Notes: generated by a model not told the origin, from the sequence alone. DNA of 28,531 nt from CAYQOX01 sp964419335 (GCA_964419335.1 CAYQOX010000051.1:1-28531), one strand, 5' to 3'; counted from the stretch's first letter, positions 1 to 7,870 are shown. Numbers and translations are program-made.

Positions 1-17
1 TTTCTTAAGGAATTGTT

Positions 18-1838
18 ATGGTTCGTTTATGTTATTTTTTATGCTTTTTTTTGGTCGTATGGCAATCTCAGGCTGGTGGTCCTTTAAGTATATCCAATGG
101 TGAAGAAGTTAAATGGCGAGATACCGGCTCTGCGATTCTCTTTCGATTGGATCAAGGTCGTTTAGGCCCTCTATCCAATTTTCGCGCGAATGCTGTGATG
201 ACGAATGCTTTTTTAAAGTGGAACCGAGTCGCAAATTCCACAATAAAACTAGACCGTTCTAGTAGGTCTCTTCCCTCGGACGTTACATCAAGTAATTACA
301 ATCAGATCATTAATTCCCTTTCCCAAGATACGAACGCTATCATCTACGATGATGATGGAGGGATCATTGAATTAAAGATGGGGTCGGGAGCCCGAGAGCA
401 TGTTTTAGGATTAGCGACAACCTATAGTCGTGGCAGTGAGATTGTGAGAGGGGAGGCGATTTTTAATGGTTATTTCTTTGAAGATCATAACTTAAGCGAG
501 GATGAAATTCTCTCTACGATCCTGCATGAAGTTGGCCATTTATGCGGGTTGGACCATACCCAACATTCTCGTCATTTAGCAAACAATCGAATCGACACCG
601 ATGATCATTATGTTTCTACCATGTATCCCACCTCAACCGATAATGATGGGCTACGGAAGGAACTTTCTTTTGATGATCAATTGGCAATTTCTAATCTATA
701 TCCCAATCTTTATCATCGTAATTCAACTGGAGCCATTCAGGGGGTGGTTAAACGGGGTTCCCGTGAATTACCGGGGGTGAATGTCATCGCCCGGGATGTG
801 AATGATCCCTTTCGCCGGATTGCAACTACGGTTACTGGCACCTACGAATTGAATCGCGGTACTTATGAATTAAAGGGCCTACCTCCCGGGAATTATGAAC
901 TCATGATAGAAGCGATTGATTCTCGCTTTACAGGAACCTCGAGTGTGGGGCAGTATTCTGAAAGATCTGGGGATCAATCTTTTCGCTCTCCCCCCAAACC
1001 GATGTACTACGATGATGACAACGGAGGTCGTAGCACAGCCTCTTTCATTAATGTGAAGAAATTTAACACGGTTTCTAATATTGAATTTTTGGTGGATTCA
1101 GAATCTTTACCCGAGAATGAGGCTAACGTGCGGATGTTGGCGATTAATTCGCAAGCTAAAAATGGAGCTCCGGCAGGGTACTATTCCTCTTTTCCCTTTT
1201 TACTTCATCCTGCGGGAAATGAAGGGCATATTTCGATCGAAGTTGAATTCGATACCAGGGCTTCTTATGTCATTGATGTAGGACGCGAACGGGCTAATGG
1301 GACGAAGGAAGAACATTCCGTGCGTGGGGAGGGAGAAAGTGAAATCATTATTCTTGGCGATGGGGGTGACCTGCCTTTAGAATCCACACGTTATTTTATC
1401 TCAATTGGAAATACAGGGTCAAAAAATTTCACCTATACGGTTAAGGTCGAGGCCGGGGAAGCACCGGTCATTACACCGACGGACACACCAACCCCCACTT
1501 CTACCCCCACACCGACTCCAACCCCTACCCGGACCACTCAACCGCGGCCGACTCCTACCTTCAAACCATATCCTACATTGCCGCCTACCTCCACACCTAC
1601 GAACACACCTACACTCACCCCAACGCCAGTAGAACCGGTCAAAGGGGATGTGAATGGCGATAGTCGTGTTGAAACCGAGGATGCCTTGTTGGTGTTGCAA
1701 ATGACGGTAGGTCTCCCCATTGAGCCGAGCAACGAACTGACATTGGAGGAAATGCGCGAAGCCGCAGATGTTAACAACGATGGGGAAATCAGAGTTGATG
1801 ACGCGATTTTGATTCTGCAGATGGTGGAAGATCAATAG
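18..1838 (+). CDS. Secreted matrixin-like zinc metalloprotease with C-terminal dockerin
   Basis: Probable secreted zinc endopeptidase. An N-terminal hydrophobic signal peptide (about residues 1-20, ending QSQAG) precedes a catalytic domain with the metzincin motif HEVGHLCGLDH at residues 170-180. A Met-turn candidate, STMYP, lies at about 200-204. A carboxypeptidase-regulatory-like (beta-sandwich) segment follows at about 238-300, then a beta-rich region without a clear family. A Pro/Thr linker covers about 486-541. The C-terminus (about 543-604) holds two Ca-binding dockerin repeats, GDVNGDSRVETEDALLVLQ and ADVNNDGEIRVDDAILILQ. The start is supported by AAGGA at 7-11, six bases before the ATG. 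The matrixin and dockerin calls are read from motifs; the substrate is unknown. The last 50 bases overlap the end of the convergent membrane-protein gene. The gene's promoter lies outside the window. Confidence 0.85.
   Translation: MVRLCYFLCFFLVVWQSQAGGPLSISNGEEVKWRDTGSAILFRLDQGRLGPLSNFRANAVMTNAFLKWNRVANSTIKLDRSSRSLPSDVTSSNYNQIINSLSQDTNAIIYDDDGGIIELKMGSGAREHVLGLATTYSRGSEIVRGEAIFNGYFFEDHNLSEDEILSTILHEVGHLCGLDHTQHSRHLANNRIDTDDHYVSTMYPTSTDNDGLRKELSFDDQLAISNLYPNLYHRNSTGAIQGVVKRGSRELPGVNVIARDVNDPFRRIATTVTGTYELNRGTYELKGLPPGNYELMIEAIDSRFTGTSSVGQYSERSGDQSFRSPPKPMYYDDDNGGRSTASFINVKKFNTVSNIEFLVDSESLPENEANVRMLAINSQAKNGAPAGYYSSFPFLLHPAGNEGHISIEVEFDTRASYVIDVGRERANGTKEEHSVRGEGESEIIILGDGGDLPLESTRYFISIGNTGSKNFTYTVKVEAGEAPVITPTDTPTPTSTPTPTPTPTRTTQPRPTPTFKPYPTLPPTSTPTNTPTLTPTPVEPVKGDVNGDSRVETEDALLVLQMTVGLPIEPSNELTLEEMREAADVNNDGEIRVDDAILILQMVEDQ
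1474..1632 (+). repeat. Degenerate CCNACN repeat encoding a Pro/Thr linker
   Basis: A run of imperfect ACA-CCN/ACN-CCN codon pairs encodes a Thr-Pro linker between the protease part and the dockerin of the preceding gene. Its strong C bias on the plus strand creates long spurious open frames on the minus strand here. It is a coding low-complexity repeat, not a mobile or regulatory element. Confidence 0.75.
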
Positions 1839-2799
1839 TACGAAAATCGGACTCCTGGCTCTTTTCGATGAATGGTTTCATCCAGGGGCTAAGCCATCCG
1901 ATCAACCCCAGCCCAATATGATAGATCAAGAGTACATAGTACATTAATCCAAACAGGATTGCGGCTTCACGGGGGTGGGGATGGTTGGTTAAGAGAAACA
2001 ATCCGATTAATAAACTCTCACGGATGCCCACCCCGTAAACGGTTGCGGGAACCAATCCTGCGAGAGAACCAAAGGCAGTGAAAGCGAAAGCATAAGATAG
2101 GGGGAGGGTGAATTCTGTGGCGATGAAGAGAAGGTAAATCATTAAGTAATTCAATCCCCAGATAAGTATAGAATAAAAATTTATAAAACACCATTGACTC
2201 ACGGTGATGGAGCGCAGCGAGTGTGTCCATATTCGTACTTTTTCGTCAATCGATTGCGCGATGGTTTCGGGGATTTTGGAGAGTAAAAAGGCTGCTAATT
2301 TTCTTCGTACAAGAAAGAAGATCACTCCACCTGTACACACCATAATGAAAGCCAGCGTATAATTCGCGTACGGCTCTGGAATCCATTCTTGCCCGATCCA
2401 CACGCCTATAACCACATAGACGAAGAGGGTCAGTATATCTAAAAGACGTTCGATCAATGTGTTCATAAATGCGCTGCGAAAGGAGTGCCCCGCATTCATC
2501 AAAAATTTTACTTTTGCGAATTCTCCCATGCGTCCCGGGGTCAGGCAGCCGAAGAAAAAACTCGAAGTTATGAGCGCGAAGCTTTGCCAAAAAGAAAATC
2601 GGATGGATGTGGAAGCCAGAAGGATTTGCCATCGCCATGCCCGCAATGCCCATTGGAGGAGATGTAAAGGGATGATCGCGAGCAACACCCATGGATTGAT
2701 GGATCGCAATGCGGAAAGCATCTTCTCCATATCGACGACCCAGAGGATTAAGTAGAAGAAAAGCAGGATACCGACACAGCGAAATAGGATGGTTTTCAT
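1789..2799 (-). CDS. YbhN/UPF0104-type integral membrane protein (LPG synthase TM-domain family)
   Basis: Inner-membrane protein of 336 residues with about eight hydrophobic helices, resembling the flippase-like domain shared by YbhN/UPF0104 proteins and the membrane half of lysylphosphatidylglycerol synthase (MprF). Family-like features are the LHLLQWALRAWRW segment, GCLTPGRMGEFAKV (the conserved PgRxGE motif of this family), TLIERLLD, and a late Gly-rich helix GSLAGLVPATVYGVGIRES. No catalytic MprF domain is fused, so aminoacyl-lipid synthesis is not expected; lipid or lipid-linked sugar transport is an inference from the family. It lies 145 bases downstream of the Gfo/Idh gene on the same strand and may be co-transcribed with it. 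Its last 50 bases overlap the dockerin protease gene tail-to-tail. Confidence 0.8.
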   Translation of the reverse strand: MKTILFRCVGILLFFYLILWVVDMEKMLSALRSINPWVLLAIIPLHLLQWALRAWRWQILLASTSIRFSFWQSFALITSSFFFGCLTPGRMGEFAKVKFLMNAGHSFRSAFMNTLIERLLDILTLFVYVVIGVWIGQEWIPEPYANYTLAFIMVCTGGVIFFLVRRKLAAFLLSKIPETIAQSIDEKVRIWTHSLRSITVSQWCFINFYSILIWGLNYLMIYLLFIATEFTLPLSYAFAFTAFGSLAGLVPATVYGVGIRESLLIGLFLLTNHPHPREAAILFGLMYYVLLIYHIGLGLIGWLSPWMKPFIEKSQESDFRTIDLPPSAESKSRHQL

Positions 2800-2944
2800 G
2801 AGCTTTCGTTATTTTTGGTGTGGTTAATGAAATAAATAGATCCCATTGGCACGATAATCGTCTTTTTATTGCAATACATCCCCCTGACCGAATTTTCTTC
2901 GGAGAACGATCATTCATTCGCGACAAGACCGCATGTAAAAACGT

Positions 2945-3928
2945 TTATAAGTCAACCATGGTTTGCTGGTCGGCGGCGTTGCGTAATTTCAGGACGATTT
3001 CAGTGATGCGGTAGCAATCTTCGGCTGGAATCACCAAATCCTCTTTTCCTTCGATATGCGCGATAAAGTTTTCAAATTGAGAGATGTTATCCATGGGGTC
3101 TACTTCATGCCGTGTTTTCTTTTCAGTTAATAAATAGACTTTGCCGAACATGACTTCAACCACCCCTTTGGTACCCACAATGCGCAGGCGATCATCTCCC
3201 CAAGAGGAGGCATTCCCGGGACGGCAATAGTCCATTCGGGTTGTGAGGGTGGCTCCGTTTTCCATTAGGGCGAGAATACTGGCGGTGTTTTCCATATCTT
3301 TTAAGTAGGGATTGCCGACATTGTTATGAAATGCCGAGCCTTTCACCAATTCCAAACCCGAACACCAACGAATCAGGTCCAAGGCATGGCAGGCAATGTA
3401 GGGGATAGTGCCCGCAAAGGTGGTGCGATTGCGTGACCATTCTGCCCGGCTGCCGACTTTGTAGGATTTCTGAGAAGAACATTGGGTGACTTCTCCAATA
3501 TCGCCCGATTGGACAATATCTCGCACCCGACGATAGACGCCGCCAAAGCGCATATTTAACATCATGGTTAAGGCGACTCCGGCCTTGTGGATTGCTTCTT
3601 TTACACGCGCCAGCTGTTCTAAGGTCATCGATAAAGGTTTTTCTGTGTAGATATGGCACCCTGCGGCGGCCGAGTATAGGATGGCTTCGCAGCGGGTTCC
3701 ATGAATAGAATAGACACTGACGATGTCTAGATCTTCTTCCTGCAGCATATCGTGGTAATCTTCATAGACCCGTGTTTGGGAGGTGAAAGGGGAGAAATTT
3801 TTGTATACGTCAATACTCATTCCCTGATCTTTTCCAACAGCCACGAGTCTTGTGTTGCTCCTATTTTCCATGGGGACCAGCGTGTATTTTTCATGGCCTT
3901 CTGCACCGATCAAGCCGACATTGTACAT
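2945..3928 (-). CDS. Gfo/Idh/MocA family NAD(P)-dependent oxidoreductase
   Basis: Cytosolic sugar or cyclitol dehydrogenase-type enzyme of 327 residues. The N-terminal Rossmann fold begins VGLIGAEGHE (residues 4-13), a variant of the usual GxGxxG loop. The family's EKP motif is at 96-98 (YTEKPLS), where Lys is a catalytic and NAD-contacting residue. A HxxxD-type active-site pair is present in ACHALDLIRW (H181, D184). The C-terminal alpha/beta domain is complete. The start has a GGTGG Shine-Dalgarno about nine bases upstream. Family members act on very diverse substrates, so the substrate cannot be assigned. It is divergent from the LmbE-like deacetylase, sharing a 201-base intergenic region, and precedes the YbhN-type gene. 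Confidence 0.88.
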   Translation of the reverse strand: MYNVGLIGAEGHEKYTLVPMENRSNTRLVAVGKDQGMSIDVYKNFSPFTSQTRVYEDYHDMLQEEDLDIVSVYSIHGTRCEAILYSAAAGCHIYTEKPLSMTLEQLARVKEAIHKAGVALTMMLNMRFGGVYRRVRDIVQSGDIGEVTQCSSQKSYKVGSRAEWSRNRTTFAGTIPYIACHALDLIRWCSGLELVKGSAFHNNVGNPYLKDMENTASILALMENGATLTTRMDYCRPGNASSWGDDRLRIVGTKGVVEVMFGKVYLLTEKKTRHEVDPMDNISQFENFIAHIEGKEDLVIPAEDCYRITEIVLKLRNAADQQTMVDL

Positions 3929-4015
3929 TAAACTTTACCACCTTTCTTTTGGTTTATGTTCTACTAAGTTCTTATTGATCTTACTCATGAATAGGGAGTC
4001 CGTAGAGGGGAATAG

Positions 4016-4037
4016 AGAAAACCAGGGGTGGTTTTCT
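4016..4037. promoter_or_regulatory. Perfect 9-bp stem-loop with GGGG loop in the divergent intergenic region
   Basis: AGAAAACCA (4016-4024) and TGGTTTTCT (4029-4037) are exact reverse complements separated by GGGG. The hairpin sits between the divergently transcribed Gfo/Idh and deacetylase genes, about 93 bases before the deacetylase ATG. No T-run follows directly (a T7 run lies about ten bases further), so a classic intrinsic terminator is doubtful. It could be an attenuator, an operator, or an upstream element of a promoter with a TACAAT -10 candidate at 4070-4075. Function unknown. Confidence 0.4.
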
Positions 4038-4129
4038 TGTTCCACCTTTTTTTGGATAAGTCAAATCGATACAATCACAACAAGAATATCAACTTTCAGG
4101 TTAAAATAACAGGAGCCGACTACGACAGC

Positions 4130-4840
4130 ATGGAAGAACGAAGTTTAGATGCTTTGGTTTTCGCTCCTCATCCGGATGATGCCGAACTTGGGATGGGGGG
4201 GACGATCGTTAAAATGATCGAGGCGGGGAAGCGTGTCGGGGTGATTGATCTCACCCGGGGAGAGCGGGGAACCAAAGGCAATGCGGCTATACGCGTGAAA
4301 GAAGCGGATCATGCTTCGCGTATATTGGGCTTACACTATCGCGGCAATCTCGATTTGGGTGATGGGAACATTATGGATCATGAAGAAAATCGGTTGGTGG
4401 TGGTAGAAGCCATACGGCGTTTTCGTCCAGCCTATGTGTTTATTTGTCCTGAGTTTGATCCTCACCCGGATCATAAGGGGGCGGCCTTTTTGGTGAAGGC
4501 AGCTTTTTTTCTCGCACGATTACCGAAAGTTCAGACTCATTCACCCGCGCATTCTCCCAAAAGATGCCTCCATTATTTTGTACATAGCATGAGAAAAGTG
4601 ACGTTTTGTGTGGATATTACGAGACAACTTTCAACCAAAAAGGAAGCCATGAAAGCCTATCGCAGTCAATTCGTAGATGCAGAACTCCCCGAGGATTATT
4701 ACTATATTGGTACGAGTGATTATCTCAACCAGGTGGAAGCGTATAATCGAACCTTGGGTGCCGCTATAGGGACTTCGTTTGCGGAAGGATTTTATTCAGA
4801 ATTTCCTCTTTCACTTTCGCTCCCTACGATCCTCGAGTAA
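4130..4840 (+). CDS. PIG-L/LmbE deacetylase, BshB1-like
   Basis: Zn-dependent N-acetylglucosaminyl-type deacetylase of 236 residues, matching the usual length of BshB1 (deacetylation of GlcNAc-malate in bacillithiol synthesis). The metal-binding motif APHPDDAELGMGG places ligands at H14 and D17, with the third ligand in DPHPDH at H115. The DLTRGERGTKG segment and the C-terminal GTSFAEGFYSEFPL region resemble BshB1 more than generic LmbE proteins. The ATG at 4130 was chosen because homologues begin a few residues before the HPDD motif; an open frame extends back to a GTG at 4028 with unrelated sequence. AGGAG lies at 4111-4115, 14 bases upstream, which is rather far. No bshA or bshC is visible nearby, so the bacillithiol role is an inference. 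Confidence 0.75.
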   Translation: MEERSLDALVFAPHPDDAELGMGGTIVKMIEAGKRVGVIDLTRGERGTKGNAAIRVKEADHASRILGLHYRGNLDLGDGNIMDHEENRLVVVEAIRRFRPAYVFICPEFDPHPDHKGAAFLVKAAFFLARLPKVQTHSPAHSPKRCLHYFVHSMRKVTFCVDITRQLSTKKEAMKAYRSQFVDAELPEDYYYIGTSDYLNQVEAYNRTLGAAIGTSFAEGFYSEFPLSLSLPTILE

Positions 4841-4885
4841 AACTTATATACAAACGCCAGTTACAGGTGAAACGGAGTTGTTTGT

Positions 4886-5953
4886 ATGTTGAATTTTGAT
4901 TCTTGGCAGCGCTGTGAGATGGTGCGGCATCTAATCAACTGGGCCTTAGCCGAGGAAAACGGTTTGATTTTGGATGTGGGGGGGTATCCTGGACGCATGC
5001 GTACGATTATGCCCGAACACACCTGGATTCTTTGTGACCCACGGGTCGATGCACCGGGGGATCAATTGCGAGGAAGCGCTATGGCGCTTCCTTTTCGGGA
5101 TGAGGCGTTTGATTATTGTGTCTGTATGGATGTTCTTGAACATCTCGCCCCTGAGGATCGAACCAAAACGTTGGATGAAATGCAGCGGGTGGCGCGTTAT
5201 GGAATGATTCTCTCGTTTCCTCATAATGATCCTCTCGTGAAGCAAAGCGAGGAATACGTTTGCCAAGTGTATCAGACTCTTTTTGAGAAACCGCATCCAT
5301 GGTTGAGTGAACATCAACAGAACCCTCTCCCTAATTCGGAGCGTATTGTCGAGCATCTTCAAGAAAAGGGAGGCGAAGTTGCTGTATTTGATGTGGGCTC
5401 CATTCGTCGCTGGGTCTATTTACAAATGATGGATTTGATGCTTGAAGTGGTACCCGGCGGCCTTGATATAGCTAAAGAAATTGATGAAGAGTACCCCGAG
5501 CAGTGGTTTCCTTATGAGTTTAATCCACCGACATATCGGAAGATCATTCTTCACGTATTTCACGCAGATGATCCCCTGGAATTAGATTTGATTCATCCTA
5601 CCGCAGAAGAAGAAACTGAGGCGGATATTGCTTTTTACCAAAGCATCACTAGCCGTTTGTTGATCAACTTGAATCAGGCGGTACAGCCTCAAGAGGCACC
5701 GCCAGAAGCCGCTCCAAAATCAAGCGATTTTGAGGAGACCCAAGAGGAATCACCCGAGCCGGTACTGGATAGCACCGCACAAGAGTATATAAAACGTCTT
5801 GAACAAAGCCTTCAAACTTGGGAAGAGACTTGTCAAACCATAATTCAACAAAACGAAGAAGCCCATCGTTGGAGAGATCGTTTAGAGCAGCGAAAGAGTT
5901 TTCGCCTTTATCGTATGATTATGAGACTCCTCGGAAGTCGTATTGAACCTTAA
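4886..5953 (+). CDS. Class I SAM-dependent methyltransferase with C-terminal coiled coil
   Basis: Methyltransferase of 355 residues, substrate unknown. The SAM-binding motif I is LDVGGYPGR (residues 29-37), the acidic residue after strand 2 is probably D51, and the motif IV region reads DYCVCMDVLEHL (about 76-87). After the catalytic core (to about 220) come an acidic linker and a predicted coiled coil (about 295-340, rich in Glu, Gln and Leu), then a basic C-terminus. This layout is common in methyltransferases of surface-glycan clusters. It follows the deacetylase by 45 bases, and GGAG eight bases before the ATG gives it its own strong ribosome site, so the two probably form an operon. Membership of the Methyltransf_11 type is read from motifs. 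Confidence 0.82.
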   Translation: MLNFDSWQRCEMVRHLINWALAEENGLILDVGGYPGRMRTIMPEHTWILCDPRVDAPGDQLRGSAMALPFRDEAFDYCVCMDVLEHLAPEDRTKTLDEMQRVARYGMILSFPHNDPLVKQSEEYVCQVYQTLFEKPHPWLSEHQQNPLPNSERIVEHLQEKGGEVAVFDVGSIRRWVYLQMMDLMLEVVPGGLDIAKEIDEEYPEQWFPYEFNPPTYRKIILHVFHADDPLELDLIHPTAEEETEADIAFYQSITSRLLINLNQAVQPQEAPPEAAPKSSDFEETQEESPEPVLDSTAQEYIKRLEQSLQTWEETCQTIIQQNEEAHRWRDRLEQRKSFRLYRMIMRLLGSRIEP

Positions 5954-6018
5954 TGCTTTATCCTTTTTTGTGCCAAAAAGGGTTCTCGATTTGATTTTGG
6001 ATGTCATTGAGTGTAATA

Positions 6019-6047
6019 TTGAAAACAAAGCGAATTATTTTTATAGT
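6019..6047 (+). promoter_or_regulatory. Sigma70-type promoter of the RNase E/G gene
   Basis: TTGAAA at 6019-6024 and TATAGT at 6042-6047 are separated by exactly 17 bases. The predicted transcript start is near 6054, about 60-130 bases before the candidate translation starts of the RNase gene. It is the best -35/-10 pair in this intergenic region. Confidence 0.6.
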
Positions 6048-6181
6048 AACATGATGTGAAATATATGTTGAAATGAGAGAACAAAAATCAGATTAACTCG
6101 ATTGGAGTAAAAACGATTTTTTCACGATTTAAACGTAAACGATTCAATATAGAAGATGAAAGTTCATCCAGTGGAATAACC

Positions 6182-7717
6182 ATGTCTTCATCGAATTCCG
6201 GTCAATCATCCAGCAGTCGGAGAAGAAAATCATCTAGTAAGTCCTCTTCTTCACAAAAAGAGAAGCCATCACAAACCACCGCTTCTAATAGTACCGAACA
6301 AAAAAGCAGTCGCGATCGACGGAGATCCACCAAACAATCATCCCAAAAGAGCACCACCAAGGGAACGACAAAACAAAGCGAAGCGAAGACAACGCAAAAA
6401 CCACAAACCACCCCAAAGAAAAGCACGACCACGAAAAAATCCAGCCGTGGAAAAAGCAAGAAAAAGACGATCCAAACCCGGATGGTTTTTGCGGTGGAAG
6501 CAGAATACAACATTGGTTTAATTACGGATAAGAACCGGTTGGTTGATTTTTGGATTGAACATGAGGACAGTGCTCAGCACGGGATCTCTGGGAATATTTA
6601 TCGGGGGGTGGTTTCCAATGTTCTTCCTGGATTAAATGCGGCATTCGCGGATATTGGACTGGAGAAGCACGGGTTTTTAAGTTTCCACGATTTAGGACCA
6701 GAGATTGGCAAAAAAGGGCGACAATCGAAAAAAGAACTTAAGGTGGGCGATAAAGTCTTAGTACAAATGGCCAAGGAAGCCATTGCGGATAAAGGACCCG
6801 CCCTTACGGGCAAGATCTCAATCCCCGGACGTTTTTTAATTTACATGCCCTACACTGATGTCATCCGCATGTCGCGAATGATCGACGATAAGGAAAGAGA
6901 ATGGTTACGTGAATTGGTCGAGCGGGAAGTGAACCGAGAAGGTGGGGTGATTTTTCGCACCGCTTCTAAAGGACGTAGCGCCAGGGAAATTCTTGACGAT
7001 CTTACCTGGTTAACCCAAACATGGGAGAACATTGAAAATGAATTTACTTCAGGCTCTGGGCCTAAATTGATTCATCGAGAATTAGAACTTTTTGAGCGTA
7101 TGATCCGGGATGAGTTCACCCATGATGTGGAAGAAATCGTGATTGATCATCCTCGCTTGAAGCATCGGATCGCAGAGTTTCTCAAAAAAGTCGCTCCCCG
7201 GGTTGATCCAGAAGTATTGATTACGATTCACTCGGATAAAAAGCAATCCATTTGGCAAAAGTTGGATTTAAAGCATGATATCGATCGGCTGTTTAGTAAG
7301 AATATTCATCTGGATTGTGGAGGACGGCTTATTATCGAGGAAATGGAAACCCTCACCGCCATTGACGTGAATACAGGAAAGAATGTCGCGGGTAAAACCG
7401 CGGATCAGACGATCTTGGAAACCAATTTGGAGGCGGCCAGAGAAATTCCACGGCAATTGCGGCTAAGGCAAATCGGGGGGATTATCGTCGTCGATTTCAT
7501 TGATATGCGGGTTAAAAAAGATAAAGATAAAGTCTTTCAAACCCTGGAAGCGGAGTTGGAAAGAGACCGGACTCCTTCCGATATTCAAGAGTTTACCGAT
7601 CTAGGATTGATCCAAATTACGCGTCAGCGCTCAGGAAAAAGTTTGACTTATCGCCTCACGTATACTTGTCCCCATTGCCAGGGTAGCGGAAAGAAACCGT
7701 CAATTAACTTGGGTTGA
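6182..7717 (+). CDS. rng: Ribonuclease E/G family endoribonuclease (catalytic part only, N-terminal Ser/Lys-rich extension)
   Basis: Single-strand-specific endoribonuclease for mRNA turnover and rRNA/tRNA processing. Residues 1-100 are a low-complexity Ser/Lys/Thr extension. An S1 RNA-binding region spans about 135-215 (GNIYRGVVSNVLPGLNAAF). The DNase-I-like catalytic region carries the two Mg-binding aspartates D395 (TAIDVNTG) and D438 (VVDFIDM), plus ETNLEAAREIPRQLRLRQIGG. The zinc-link CPHC is at 496-499. The protein ends 12 residues after that motif, so the small domain of E. coli RNase E and RNase G is absent. The ATG at 6182 is conservative: the frame is open upstream to 6077, and an ATT at 6116 has GGAG eight bases before it. 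A sigma70-type promoter lies at 6019-6047. The choice between rne and rng as symbol is uncertain. Confidence 0.9.
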   Translation: MSSSNSGQSSSSRRRKSSSKSSSSQKEKPSQTTASNSTEQKSSRDRRRSTKQSSQKSTTKGTTKQSEAKTTQKPQTTPKKSTTTKKSSRGKSKKKTIQTRMVFAVEAEYNIGLITDKNRLVDFWIEHEDSAQHGISGNIYRGVVSNVLPGLNAAFADIGLEKHGFLSFHDLGPEIGKKGRQSKKELKVGDKVLVQMAKEAIADKGPALTGKISIPGRFLIYMPYTDVIRMSRMIDDKEREWLRELVEREVNREGGVIFRTASKGRSAREILDDLTWLTQTWENIENEFTSGSGPKLIHRELELFERMIRDEFTHDVEEIVIDHPRLKHRIAEFLKKVAPRVDPEVLITIHSDKKQSIWQKLDLKHDIDRLFSKNIHLDCGGRLIIEEMETLTAIDVNTGKNVAGKTADQTILETNLEAAREIPRQLRLRQIGGIIVVDFIDMRVKKDKDKVFQTLEAELERDRTPSDIQEFTDLGLIQITRQRSGKSLTYRLTYTCPHCQGSGKKPSINLG

Positions 7718-7726
7718 TCAATTTTT

Positions 7727-7746
7727 CTTAGGAAATTGCTCCTAAG
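7727..7746 (+). terminator. Possible weak terminator hairpin after the RNase E/G gene
   Basis: CTTAGGA (7727-7733) and TCCTAAG (7740-7746) form a perfect 7-bp stem with a six-base loop, ten bases after the RNase stop codon. Only a short TTTT tract follows, at about 7753, so termination may be inefficient or the hairpin may protect the 3' end instead. Confidence 0.4.
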
Positions 7747-7842
7747 GGCATCGTTTTCAATAACATGGTGAATTCGGAAGATAGGAAGTAGCCTTATTGT
7801 TGGCGAAATCTTTAAGAATCTAATTATTTGTTTTTTTCTTCC

Positions 7843-7870
7843 TTGAAAAACCAAAGATGTCGATTATTAT
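7843..7870 (+). promoter_or_regulatory. Probable sigma70-type promoter of the tRNA-Leu gene
   Basis: TTGAAA at 7843-7848 and TATTAT at 7865-7870 are separated by 16 bases, about 80 bases before the tRNA. The spacing is acceptable and the -10 hexamer matches five of six consensus positions. Confidence 0.5.

Noticed and set aside
1419..1835. Open minus-strand frames opposite the protease linker and dockerin (also 1538-1777)
   Set aside because: They arise from the C-biased Pro/Thr codon repeat on the plus strand; their products are low-complexity Gly/Val/Arg or Arg/Cys strings with no ribosome site.
4028..4129. Upstream extension of the deacetylase to a GTG at 4028
   Set aside because: The added 34 residues have no resemblance to the family, which starts just before the HPDD motif, and they run through the intergenic hairpin.
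4867..4880. 14-base identity GTGAAACGGAGTTG before the methyltransferase start, repeated at 12459-12472 before mreC
   Set aside because: About one such 14-mer pair is expected by chance in a window this size, and both copies contain the GGAG ribosome site, which explains part of the match.
6202..6513. 103-codon minus-strand frame opposite the RNase extension
   Set aside because: It is an artefact of the Lys/Ser-rich codons on the plus strand, giving a Phe/Leu/Val/Cys-rich string.
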